From: Pseudomonas libanensis
GTDB taxonomy: Bacteria; Pseudomonadota; Gammaproteobacteria; Pseudomonadales; Pseudomonadaceae
NCBI RefSeq assembly: GCF_001439685.1
Contig: NZ_JYLH01000011.1
Coordinates: forward strand, 124,001-188,000
Length of the DNA stretch: 64,000 nucleotides
Reading direction: 5' to 3'
Part shown: piece by piece, positions 15,737 through 23,703 of the stretch
Layout: every line of letters begins with the position of its first letter
Numbering within the stretch: position 1 is the stretch's first letter
Translations under genes and position numbers: made by a program
The notes under the pieces: generated by a model
Databases searched by the model: none
Told to the model about the DNA's origin: nothing
What the model saw: only the letters and a program-made list of their open reading frames with translations

Positions 15737-17383
15737 ATGTTTAAAAAAGTAAACACTGCCCTGCTGGGGCTGGCTTTGTCGATGGGGATCACGTCCGCGC
15801 AAGCGGAAGAGGCAAAGAAAGTCGATGTGCTGCTGATCGGCGGCGGCATCATGAGTGCAACCCTGGGTGTCTGGCTCAATGAGCTGGAACCAGACTGGTC
15901 GATGGAAATGGTCGAACGCCTCGATGGCGTGGCCGAAGAAAGCTCCAACGGCTGGAACAACGCCGGTACCGGTCACTCGGCCCTGGCTGAGCTGAACTAC
16001 ACCCCGGAAGACAAGAACGGCAACGTTGAGATCCCGAAAGCGGTCGAGATCAACGAAGCGTTCCAGATTTCCCGTCAGTTCTGGTCCTGGCAGGTCCAGC
16101 AGGGCGTGTTGAAGAACCCGCGTTCGTTCATCAACTCCACACCGCACATGAGCTTTGTGTGGGGCGATGACAACATCAAGTTCCTGAAGAAGCGCTACGA
16201 AGCCCTGCAAGCGAGCCCGCTGTTCGCCGGCATGCAGTACTCCGAAGACCCGGCGCAGATCGCCAAGTGGGTTCCGCTGATGATGGAAGGGCGTGATCCG
16301 AAGCAGAAGATCGCAGCCACCTGGAGCCCAATCGGCACCGACGTGAACTTCGGCGAGATCACCCGCCAGTTCGTCGCTCACCTGCAAACCACGCCGAAGT
16401 TCGATCTGAAACTGTCGAGCGAAGTGCAGGACATCACCCGCAACGACGACGGTTCGTGGCGTGTGAGCTACAAAAACCTCAAAGACGGCACCAAGACTGA
16501 AACCGACGCCAAGTTCGTGTTCATCGGCGCCGGCGGCGGTGCCCTGCACCTGCTGCAAAAGTCGGGCATTCCTGAAGCCAAGGAATATGCCGGTTTCCCG
16601 GTAGGCGGTTCGTTCCTGGTAACCGATAACCCAACTATCGCCGAGCAGCATCTGGCCAAGGCCTACGGTAAAGCTTCGGTAGGTTCGCCACCGATGTCGG
16701 TGCCGCACCTGGACACCCGCGTGCTGGATGGCAAGCGTGTGATTCTGTTTGGCCCATTCGCGACCTTCTCGACCAAGTTCCTCAAAGAAGGCTCGTACCT
16801 GGACCTGCTGACCAGCACCACCACCCACAACATCTGGCCCATGACCAAAGTCGGTATCCGTGAATACCCACTGGTCGAGTACCTTGCCGGCCAACTGATG
16901 CTGTCCGATGACGACCGCTTCAAGGCGCTGCAAGAGTACTTCCCGAACGCCAAGCAATCCGACTGGCGCCTGTGGCAAGCCGGCCAGCGCGTGCAGATCA
17001 TCAAGCGTGACGAAGAGCAGGGCGGCGTGCTGAAACTCGGTACCGAAGTGGTCAGCTCTGCCGACAACTCCATTGCCGGCCTCTTGGGTGCATCGCCAGG
17101 CGCGTCCACCGCGGCTCCGATCATGCTGACCGTGCTGCAAAAAGTCTTCAAGGACAAGGTAGCAAGCCCGGCCTGGCAGGAAAAACTGCACCAGATCGTG
17201 CCAAGCTACGGCACCAAGCTGAACGACAGCCCTGAGGCTGTTGCCAAGGAATGGGCCTACACCGCCGGTGTGCTGCAACTGACGCCACCGCCAGCGATCC
17301 CGCAACTGGCTGCTCCACAGGCTACCGAGGCTGCCAAGCCTGCGGCTGAGCCGAGCAAGCCGGCGTCTGACCTGGCGCTGTAA
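15737..17383 (+). CDS. mqo: malate:quinone oxidoreductase with signal peptide and Ala/Pro tail
   Basis: FAD-dependent membrane-associated enzyme oxidising malate to oxaloacetate and passing electrons to quinone. A start at MFKKVNTALLG gives 548 residues, about 50 more than the E. coli enzyme. The extra length is a signal-peptide-like N-terminus (MFKKVNTALLGLALSMGITSAQAEE) and a C-terminal tail rich in Ala and Pro (PQLAAPQATEAAKPAAEPSKP). Core motifs: VDVLLIGGGIMSATLGVWL (FAD-binding Rossmann), ERLDGVAEESSNGWNNAGTGHSALAELNYT, and FVFIGAGGGALHLLQKSGIPE. AGG at 15726-15728 serves as ribosome site. An exported Mqo is seen in other pseudomonads but is odd for a soluble-face TCA enzyme. Confidence 0.92.
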   Translation: MFKKVNTALLGLALSMGITSAQAEEAKKVDVLLIGGGIMSATLGVWLNELEPDWSMEMVERLDGVAEESSNGWNNAGTGHSALAELNYTPEDKNGNVEIPKAVEINEAFQISRQFWSWQVQQGVLKNPRSFINSTPHMSFVWGDDNIKFLKKRYEALQASPLFAGMQYSEDPAQIAKWVPLMMEGRDPKQKIAATWSPIGTDVNFGEITRQFVAHLQTTPKFDLKLSSEVQDITRNDDGSWRVSYKNLKDGTKTETDAKFVFIGAGGGALHLLQKSGIPEAKEYAGFPVGGSFLVTDNPTIAEQHLAKAYGKASVGSPPMSVPHLDTRVLDGKRVILFGPFATFSTKFLKEGSYLDLLTSTTTHNIWPMTKVGIREYPLVEYLAGQLMLSDDDRFKALQEYFPNAKQSDWRLWQAGQRVQIIKRDEEQGGVLKLGTEVVSSADNSIAGLLGASPGASTAAPIMLTVLQKVFKDKVASPAWQEKLHQIVPSYGTKLNDSPEAVAKEWAYTAGVLQLTPPPAIPQLAAPQATEAAKPAAEPSKPASDLAL

Positions 17384-17397
17384 GCAACTACGAAAAA

Positions 17398-17432
17398 GCC
17401 CGCTGAACCGGTGACGGTCAGCGGGCTTTTTT
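17398..17432. terminator. bidirectional terminator after mqo
   Basis: GCCCGCTGA (17398-17406) pairs perfectly with TCAGCGGGC (17418-17426), preceded by AAAAA and followed by TTTTTT; it serves both mqo and the convergent LysR gene. Confidence 0.93.
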
Positions 17433-17443
17433 GTGGGCGCAGT

Positions 17444-18280
17444 TCAGACCTTGAACTGGCGGATTTGCTCATGCACATGCAGCGCCAGCGCATTGCTGGT
17501 ATCGCACATCAGGTACAGATGCTGCGCAGGCAGGGGTGGCAGCGCTGTCACGTGAATCAGCCCTTCGCCCATGCGGCTTTGCTCCATCAAGCCAACCGCC
17601 ACGCCACTGCGTACACAGGCTTCGACCGCCGATGAGTTGGGGCTTTCCAGCAGTAGCCGGTGGTAGATCCCATGATCCTTCAACGACTGCAGCGCTGCGG
17701 CGCGATAGGGGCAGCCAGTGATGGGCACAGTGATGGGTAATGGCACGTTTGGCGGCGAGTTGAAGCCTTTGGTCGCTACCCACAGCGGCTGCACGGCCCC
17801 CAGGCGTTCACCTTGTGCGAGTGGGTGCGCGCTGACGGTGATCGTCAGGTCCAATTGGTTGGCCGTGAATAAGTCCAGCAATTCACCGCTGGTGCGCGCT
17901 TCGATCTCCAGTTCCAGCAGGGGGTTGTCAGCGATCAGTCGCGGTAAAAATTCCTGGATGAAGGCGGGCGCATAGGTATCCGGCACCCCCAGGCGGATCT
18001 TGCCCTGCATGCGCTGGGGCATGAGCGAAATCAGCAGGCGGTCATGGCTCTTGAGGAACTCGGTGGTTTCGCCCAGCAGTTTCTGGCCGTACAGGGTCAA
18101 TTCCACGCCCTGGTTACTGCGGCTGAACAGACGCTGCCCGACCTGATCCTCCAGCTTCTGGATCTGCGTGGTGACAGTGGATGCGCTGCGGTGCACATGC
18201 TCTGCCGCCTCGTTGAAGCGGCGAAAGCGCGCTACGGCGTGAAAGGTGCGCAACAGCTCGATATTCAGTTGTTTAGGCAT
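17444..18280 (-). CDS. LysR-family regulator
   Basis: A 278-residue regulator starting MPKQLNIELLRTFHAVARFRRFNEAAEHVHRSASTVTTQIQKLEDQVGQRLFSRSNQGVELT, a normal LysR winged-helix head, with a C-terminal effector domain (about 90-275). The upstream open frame gives 69 more residues without any LysR similarity and is not used. It is divergent from the EamA transporter gene with 97 bases between, the classic arrangement in which a LysR protein controls its neighbour. Inducer unknown. Confidence 0.9.
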   Translation of the reverse strand: MPKQLNIELLRTFHAVARFRRFNEAAEHVHRSASTVTTQIQKLEDQVGQRLFSRSNQGVELTLYGQKLLGETTEFLKSHDRLLISLMPQRMQGKIRLGVPDTYAPAFIQEFLPRLIADNPLLELEIEARTSGELLDLFTANQLDLTITVSAHPLAQGERLGAVQPLWVATKGFNSPPNVPLPITVPITGCPYRAAALQSLKDHGIYHRLLLESPNSSAVEACVRSGVAVGLMEQSRMGEGLIHVTALPPLPAQHLYLMCDTSNALALHVHEQIRQFKV

Positions 18281-18377
18281 GATTCTGATTTTTCGGATTT
18301 GTTGTTCGTGTAATTCAAATATACGCAAGCATGTGCAGCCATTAGCCTTTGAGTCAATCACATTGATCGGAGGCGAT

Positions 18378-19277
18378 ATGAAGCGATCTACCTTGGGGTT
18401 GTTGCTGTTGCAGGTGGTTTTCGTTTTGTCGTGGAGTTCAGGCTTTATCGGCGCCAAGCTCGGCACCCAGGGTGGTGGGGCGTTCAATCTGTTGTTCTGG
18501 CGTTTCCTGCTGGTCTCGCTGTGTCTGGCGCTGTTCCTGAACAGGCGGTTGCTGGCTGTGACCTGGCAGCAGATTCGTCATCACGCGGTTGTCGGTTTCC
18601 TGTCGCAATTCCTCTATTTGAGCTGCGTCTACGTGGCGATCCAGAACGGCCTGCCCCCCGGGATCGCGGCGATCATTGCGGCGTTGCAGCCATTGATGAC
18701 GGCGGCGTTATCGACGGGCATGGCGTCCGAGCGCAGTGGCGGCTGGCAATGGGTGGGGTTGGTGATCGGCTTTGTCGGTGTGTCGATTGTGATTGGCGGG
18801 CAGTACGGTGGTGGCGGGCAGGATGTCGGGCTGGTCATGTACCTGTTGCCCCTGGTATCGGCACTGGGGCTGACGCTGGCGACTCTGTACGAACGTCGTT
18901 CGGTGCAGACCCGGGACAGCGGGTTGGTGTTGCCGTTGTTTATCCAGTCGCTGTTGACCCTGATAGGTTTTACCGCGGCCGTGATCTACACCGACACCTT
19001 GAGTATTCCCCATGACACCAACGTACTGATCTCGATTGCGTGGTTGACCCTTTTCTCCACCTTCATCGCCTATTTGAGCCTGTGGATGCTGCTGCGGGTG
19101 ATGACTGCCACCCATGTGGCGATGCTGGTGTATCTGGAACCGCCGGTGACGTTGGTGTGGGCGGCGTTGATGTTTGGCGACGTGATCCATGCATCGACCT
19201 ACGTGGGCATTGCCGTGGTCGTGGCCGGGTTGTTGCTGGTGCGCCTGAAGCGACCGACTGTCGCCTGTACTTCCTGA
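18378..19277 (+). CDS. EamA/DMT-family transporter
   Basis: A 299-residue inner-membrane protein with ten predicted transmembrane helices arranged as two EamA repeats (about 8-140 and 155-290): SSGFIGAKLGTQGGGAFNLLFWRF in the first, and YLEPPVTLVWAALMFGDVIHASTYVGIAVVVAGLLLV in the second. Ribosome site GGAGG lies 5 bases before the ATG at 18378; an earlier in-frame start would overlap the divergent LysR gene. Metabolite export (amino acids or similar) is usual for the family. Probably controlled by the LysR protein next door. Confidence 0.9.
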   Translation: MKRSTLGLLLLQVVFVLSWSSGFIGAKLGTQGGGAFNLLFWRFLLVSLCLALFLNRRLLAVTWQQIRHHAVVGFLSQFLYLSCVYVAIQNGLPPGIAAIIAALQPLMTAALSTGMASERSGGWQWVGLVIGFVGVSIVIGGQYGGGGQDVGLVMYLLPLVSALGLTLATLYERRSVQTRDSGLVLPLFIQSLLTLIGFTAAVIYTDTLSIPHDTNVLISIAWLTLFSTFIAYLSLWMLLRVMTATHVAMLVYLEPPVTLVWAALMFGDVIHASTYVGIAVVVAGLLLVRLKRPTVACTS

Positions 19278-19407
19278 GGCTGGCAGGTTCAGCAAGCTGA
19301 CAGACACCACCTGTTAAAAAGTACCCATGCCTAAGCAGGAGCGCGGCTGAAACAAGGGGGGACTATTAACAGTGCAGGTGTTGGGCGTTCGCGCCCGAGG
19401 GTTTTGT

Positions 19408-19737
19408 ATGTTGCTACGTTATGCAGCATTGGCCGCCATGGTCGTCGCGGCATCCGGGTGTGTGCAGGAGCGTGTTGTGCATGAGCGCAGGCCGATGCAA
19501 CGTGAGTATGTAGAGGTTGTCGCACCGCAACCGCCGCCCGTACAGGTAATCGAAGTCGAGCCGCCGGTACGTGAAGGTTATATCTGGTCTCGGGGTTACT
19601 GGCGCTGGCAAGGCGGGCGATACGTCGCGGTGCATGGTCACTGGGAGCCGGTGCGCGAGGGCTACCGCTATGTGCATCCGCATTGGGTGCAGCGTAACGA
19701 CGGGTACCATTGGCAGATCGGGGGCTGGGTTCGCTGA
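19408..19737 (+). CDS. lipoprotein with YXWQ/WXXGXW repeats
   Basis: A 109-residue protein with a lipobox (VAASGC, Cys near residue 18) after MLLRYAALAAMVV. The mature part has a Pro-rich stretch (APQPPPVQVIEVEPP) and then repeats of the WXXGXW kind: YIWSRGYWRWQGGRYVAVHGHWEPVREGYRYVHPHWVQRNDGYHWQIGGW. Such proteins are common in the envelope of proteobacteria; the function is not known. GAGGG precedes the ATG at 19408. Confidence 0.75.
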   Translation: MLLRYAALAAMVVAASGCVQERVVHERRPMQREYVEVVAPQPPPVQVIEVEPPVREGYIWSRGYWRWQGGRYVAVHGHWEPVREGYRYVHPHWVQRNDGYHWQIGGWVR

Positions 19738-19766
19738 CCGGTCTGGGTGCGGGCATGTCTGATCAA

Positions 19767-20162
19767 TCAGTGTCCCGCAAGGCCGATGGAGTGCCTGAGG
19801 CTTTTAGGTGATTTGGCGGCGGCAGCCTTGAGTTTTTCATTGGCAAACGAGCTGCGGCTTTTTCCGTTCAGCGGCATGCTATTCACCCGGCACCACTGCG
19901 CTAACTCCTCAGGCGTTGAGTAGACCCTATGCGTGATAAAACCTTGCTTTTCATACTGTTTCACCGCTCGCATGGCACTTTTGTGCCATAGCGCGTAGGT
20001 GTCGTGCATTGTGTCGCGATCTTCGTAGATCGAAAGGAAATGCTCATATTGTTCTGCGTCGCGGTACCAGAAAAAACCGATATGAGTTCCCTGGCGCTGG
20101 TGGAGTTCTTTGATCTGTTCAGTTACTGCCTTTTTGGGATACATGAGTTTCGTTGGCCTCAT
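19767..20162 (-). CDS. hypothetical protein
   Basis: A 131-residue cytoplasmic-looking protein I do not recognise. It is rich in aromatic and basic residues in its middle (THIGFFWYRDAEQYEHFLSIYEDRDTMHDTYALWHKSAMRAVKQYEKQGF) and ends in a basic, disordered tail (KSRSSFANEKLKAAAAKSPKSLRHS). ATG at 20162 lacks a clear ribosome site; MYPKKAVTEQ at 20144 is an alternative start. Convergent with the lipoprotein gene before it. Confidence 0.55.
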   Translation of the reverse strand: MRPTKLMYPKKAVTEQIKELHQRQGTHIGFFWYRDAEQYEHFLSIYEDRDTMHDTYALWHKSAMRAVKQYEKQGFITHRVYSTPEELAQWCRVNSMPLNGKSRSSFANEKLKAAAAKSPKSLRHSIGLAGH

Positions 20163-20253
20163 AACGTTATGAGCGCAGGGTTCTTATAGGTTTTGGCCCA
20201 AGCAATCAGTTCCGATTTTTATCAGAGCTTGCCATGAGTCGCAAGACTATGTC

Positions 20254-20649
20254 TCAACCAAGCCGCTTCATCCCTGCCGCCTTGGCCGCATTGAGATCAA
20301 ACGTGGCGGTGTACTCGCAGCCGGCCGCATGGGCGCAGCGCTCTATCAGGCAGTCGGCGAAGTCAGCCTTGGTTGCTGCAAACCTGCGTAGCGCCTGCCA
20401 GATCACCTCGGCATGTTCTACGGTCAATTCGCGGGTGCGCAGCAGGGTTTCCAGTACCGTCACTACATCACTCTTGGCCGACTGGTAGCAGCTCTGTAGC
20501 ACCCATACCAATTCGACGACTGACACCAGGCTGATAAAGCCCGGCGAAGCAGTGGTCAATGATTCGATCAGTTCGGATGCCTTGGCTGATTGAATCGGGT
20601 CATCCTGGGTGATATAGCGCACCAGCACATTGGTATCCAGGCCAATCAT
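20254..20649 (-). CDS. vapC: VapC-type PIN-domain toxin
   Basis: A 131-residue PIN ribonuclease toxin. Conserved acidic positions are present: LDTNVLVRYIT (Asp5), VVELVW (Glu near 46), KADFADCLIERCA (Asp near 95-98), and TFDLNAAK (Asp near 117). PIN toxins cleave tRNA or rRNA in a Mg-dependent way. The ATG overlaps the antitoxin stop (ATGA), so the two form a coupled pair read leftwards. Confidence 0.9.
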   Translation of the reverse strand: MIGLDTNVLVRYITQDDPIQSAKASELIESLTTASPGFISLVSVVELVWVLQSCYQSAKSDVVTVLETLLRTRELTVEHAEVIWQALRRFAATKADFADCLIERCAHAAGCEYTATFDLNAAKAAGMKRLG

Positions 20650-20888
20650 CGGGCTTTGGCCCCCTGCGCGGCGATGGCCTGGTTCATCTCGTCGATGGAC
20701 ACAGCCTTGACTGGCTTGCGGATCAAGCCCTTGAGGTCGTGCACCGTTTTGCTCGCGGCTATGATGGAAAACTTTCCATCTTCCGTTTCTACGAATTCAA
20801 CCCGGTCGCCTGTTTCCAGGCCCAGGGCTGTCCTGACTTGGACAGGAATGGTGATTTGACCTTTCGAGGTCAGCGTGGCGGTCGCCAT
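20646..20888 (-). CDS. vapB: AbrB/SpoVT-type antitoxin
   Basis: An 80-residue antitoxin starting MATATLTSKGQITIPVQVRTALGLETGDRVEFVETEDGKF, a canonical swapped-hairpin AbrB DNA-binding domain, followed by a toxin-binding tail KTVHDLKGLIRKPVKAVSIDEMNQAI. Upstream in-frame codons (to 20960) would run through the operator palindrome and are not used. First gene of the vapBC operon, likely repressing itself at the palindrome 20910-20933. Confidence 0.9.
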   Translation of the reverse strand: MATATLTSKGQITIPVQVRTALGLETGDRVEFVETEDGKFSIIAASKTVHDLKGLIRKPVKAVSIDEMNQAIAAQGAKAR

Positions 20889-20909
20889 AGTAAAGATCTC
20901 CATCGTGAG

Positions 20910-20933
20910 ATTCCTTACCATAGGGTAAGGAAT
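20910..20933. promoter_or_regulatory. vapBC operator: perfect palindrome
   Basis: ATTCCTTACC (20910-20919), 4-base centre ATAG, GGTAAGGAAT (20924-20933): a flawless 10-base inverted repeat 22 bases upstream of the vapB ATG, where an AbrB-type antitoxin would bind to repress its own operon. Confidence 0.8.
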
Positions 20934-21081
20934 GATGGAGGACAATATCCGTTGGTCCATAGGTCGCTCTCTGAGGTGTAGGGGGGCGTTGCGCTCATGA
21001 AAAACCCTAGTCCGAACGCTTGCTCTTCACACCCTCGATCACGCCCCAAACAGATACAAACTATGACCGACCGCCGCTACC

Positions 21082-22455
21082 TCACTGCACCACGCGATAG
21101 CACGGCACATACGCCGCGCCGCCCGGCAGTTTCATGCGGTGCTGGGCCACGAATGCCTTCAATAATTCATCCAGCGGTTTCATGATCGCCGGGTCGCCGT
21201 GGATCTCATACGGGCCGTTCTCCTCGATCAGGCGAATGCCCTTGTCTTTGACGTTACCTGCGACGATCCCCGAAAACGCCCGGCGCAGGTTGGCCGCCAG
21301 TTCGTGGGGGGGCAGGCTGTGGTTCAGTTGCAGGCTTGCCATGTTTTCGTGGGTGGGGTCGAACGGGCGCTGGAAGCCTTCGTCGATCTTCAGCAGCCAG
21401 TTGAAGTGAAACGCGTCGTTACGCTCGCGGCGGAATTGCTTCACGGCCTTGAGGCCGACGGTCATCTGGCGCGCCACTTCGGCCGGGTCGTCGATGATGA
21501 TCTGGTAGTGCTGCTGCGCCGCTTCGCCCAGGGTGGCGCCGACGAACGCATGCAATTGTTCCAGGTAGGGGGCGGCGTGTTTCGGCCCGGTGAGAACCAC
21601 CGGAAACGGCAGGTCGCGGTTGTCCGGGTGCATCAGGATGCCCAACAGGTACAGGAACTCTTCGGCGGTGCCGGCGCCGCCCGGGAAGATGATGATGCCG
21701 TGACCGACGCGTACGAAGGCTTCCAGGCGTTTCTCGATGTCCGGCAGGATCACCAGCTCATTGACTATGGGGTTCGGTGCTTCGGCGGCAATGATGCCCG
21801 GCTCGGTCAAGCCCAGGTAGCGGCCATTGGTGATGCGTTGTTTGGCGTGGGAAATGGTCGCGCCCTTCATCGGGCCTTTCATCACGCCGGGGCCGCAGCC
21901 GGTGCACACGTCAAGGCTGCGCAGGCCCAGTTCGTGCCCGACTTTCTTGGTGTATTTGTACTCTTCGGTGTTGATCGAGTGCCCGCCCCAGCACACCACG
22001 ATCTTCGGCTCGACACCCGGGCGCAGCGTGCGGGCGTTGCGCAGCAGGTGGAACACGTAGTCGGTGATGCCTTGGGAATTGCTCAGGTCAATGCGCTGGC
22101 TGTCCAGCTCGTTCTCGGTGTAGACGATATCGCGCAGGGCGCTGAACAACATTTCGCGGGTGCTGGCGATCATTTCGCCATCGACGAAGGCATCGGCCGG
22201 GGCGTTGAGCAGCTCCAGGCGCACGCCGCGGTCCTGCTGGTGAATGCGCACTTCGAAGTCTTTGTAGGCGTCGAGGATGGTCTTGGCGTTGTCGATGTGG
22301 GCGCCGGTGTTGAGAATGGCCAGGGCGCACTGGCGGAACAGGGTGTAGATGCTGCCGCTGCCGGCTTCACTCAGTTGCTGGACTTCACGTTGTGACAGGG
22401 TTTCGAGGCTGCCCTTGGGGCTGACGGAGGCGTTGATGACTTGACGTTGGGGCAT
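21082..22455 (-). CDS. ppnN: nucleotide 5'-monophosphate nucleosidase PpnN (YgdH)
   Basis: Hydrolyses pyrimidine and purine 5'-nucleotides to base plus ribose 5-phosphate, and in E. coli is stimulated by (p)ppGpp. A start at MPQRQVINASVSPKGSLETLS gives 457 residues, matching the family. The lysine-decarboxylase-like (LOG) core has CWGGHSINTEEYKYTKKVG, CTGCGPGVMKGPMKGA and the phosphoribohydrolase motif FPGGAGTAEEFLYLLG; flanking N- and C-terminal domains are the regulatory ones of PpnN. Monocistronic. Confidence 0.94.
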   Translation of the reverse strand: MPQRQVINASVSPKGSLETLSQREVQQLSEAGSGSIYTLFRQCALAILNTGAHIDNAKTILDAYKDFEVRIHQQDRGVRLELLNAPADAFVDGEMIASTREMLFSALRDIVYTENELDSQRIDLSNSQGITDYVFHLLRNARTLRPGVEPKIVVCWGGHSINTEEYKYTKKVGHELGLRSLDVCTGCGPGVMKGPMKGATISHAKQRITNGRYLGLTEPGIIAAEAPNPIVNELVILPDIEKRLEAFVRVGHGIIIFPGGAGTAEEFLYLLGILMHPDNRDLPFPVVLTGPKHAAPYLEQLHAFVGATLGEAAQQHYQIIIDDPAEVARQMTVGLKAVKQFRRERNDAFHFNWLLKIDEGFQRPFDPTHENMASLQLNHSLPPHELAANLRRAFSGIVAGNVKDKGIRLIEENGPYEIHGDPAIMKPLDELLKAFVAQHRMKLPGGAAYVPCYRVVQ

Positions 22456-22602
22456 TCTGATTCCTTGAAAGCATAGCCATCGCACCCACTGAGTTGCGAT
22501 GGCCTGAGAATGGTGGGCGCCGTTTACGGTCGCACGAGACGGTTATTACCTCAGGCCGGAGGCCAAGCGCAAACATCGTCCAGCACCATCATGCCGCAGA
22601 AC

Positions 22603-23427
22603 TCACTCAATCAGCTTCCAGTTTTTGTAGAAAACCCGACGCAGGGTAAAGACCAGGCCGGCAAAGCCCGCGATCACGGCGTTGAGTACCGAGGGCAGCG
22701 GGGTCGGCCGCACAATGTCGATGAACAGACAGTAGCGTTTGGCGTCGTTCTTGTTGAAGGACGCGTGCATCAAGGTGTCGTCGAAGATAAACAACGGGTC
22801 GTCGTGCCAGTAGTGCTTGTGCTTGCCCACCTGGATATACACGCCCTCGTGATGCGGCGCCGGCGCCATGTTGTAGAGCACGCGGAACATCATGCGCAGG
22901 GGGCCGAAGTGGAAGGACGTGGACCGGTTCTCGTTGAACACCGAGACACCGATAGTCTTCACGAAGGGCAATTTCTTGCGCAGTTGCGGAATATTCAGGG
23001 TGGTTTCGATCGGGCGGCCGTACCACTGGAAAAACAACATACCGCGTTTCTTCTCAGCCATGCGCTCGTCCAGGTAGCCGATGATTTCATCCTTGCGAGC
23101 CATGGCGTCGTCGATCACGTGCTGCAGGTCTTCGCGCCAGGCGGGTGGCAGGTCATGCATCGTGTAGACATGGCGGTTGCGGCTGCTCAGCAGGTCGAGC
23201 AGGGTGTTGAAGGGGGCGAGCACCCAGGTATTGCGGCCGTTGCCGATGAAATATTTCTTGAGGGTGGCGCGGTCATAGAGGCCGTTGCGCAGGAAATCAT
23301 AAATACCGCACAGCACCACCAGCAGCAGGAATACCAGGCAGGTACGCGGGAAACAGTCGATCAACAGCAGAACGCCGAGTACCCAGGCCAGGGACACCAG
23401 CTTTTTGCCGACAGCACTTTTGCTCAT
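22603..23427 (-). CDS. lpxO: LpxO-like lipid A / aspartyl-asparaginyl beta-hydroxylase
   Basis: A 274-residue membrane-anchored Fe(II)/2-oxoglutarate dioxygenase. Two membrane helices lie at about 10-48 (KLVSLAWVLGVLLLIDCFPRTCLVFLLLVVL), then a cytoplasmic hydroxylase domain with iron ligands suggested by TSFHFGPLR and FIFDDTLMHASFN, and a C-terminal membrane segment near 245-265. This pattern fits LpxO, which adds a 2-OH group to the lipid A secondary acyl chain and lowers antimicrobial-peptide sensitivity. The start MSKSAVGKK is preferred over the longer frame. LpxO versus a generic beta-hydroxylase cannot be settled by reading alone. Confidence 0.82.
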   Translation of the reverse strand: MSKSAVGKKLVSLAWVLGVLLLIDCFPRTCLVFLLLVVLCGIYDFLRNGLYDRATLKKYFIGNGRNTWVLAPFNTLLDLLSSRNRHVYTMHDLPPAWREDLQHVIDDAMARKDEIIGYLDERMAEKKRGMLFFQWYGRPIETTLNIPQLRKKLPFVKTIGVSVFNENRSTSFHFGPLRMMFRVLYNMAPAPHHEGVYIQVGKHKHYWHDDPLFIFDDTLMHASFNKNDAKRYCLFIDIVRPTPLPSVLNAVIAGFAGLVFTLRRVFYKNWKLIE

Positions 23428-23515
23428 GGAACACGGCTCCAACTTTGAAACATAATGAAACAATATCGTCATCATAAGGGTTTATGGAGCTGCGAGGGGT
23501 TATTAAATAGGGCGA

Positions 23516-23538
23516 AATTGTGAAGCCCTTGCACAATT
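23516..23538. promoter_or_regulatory. inverted repeat upstream of fabV
   Basis: AATTGTG (23516-23522) and CACAATT (23532-23538) are perfect 7-base arms around a 9-base spacer, in the 276-base divergent region between lpxO and fabV. It could be an operator for either gene; the regulator is unknown. Confidence 0.45.
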
Positions 23539-23703
23539 CGTAACCGTTACCGCGCACCCTCCGAGGGTTTGTGGATTGAATTTTGAGAACAGAAGATTTG
23601 CGACTATCGTGACGCTTCGGTTTTTTGGACGTCATAGACCGGTACGATTGAAGTTGAATGGCCACCATTGGCCTTCGGCACCTTGGAAGAGGCAGAAATT
23701 TTT

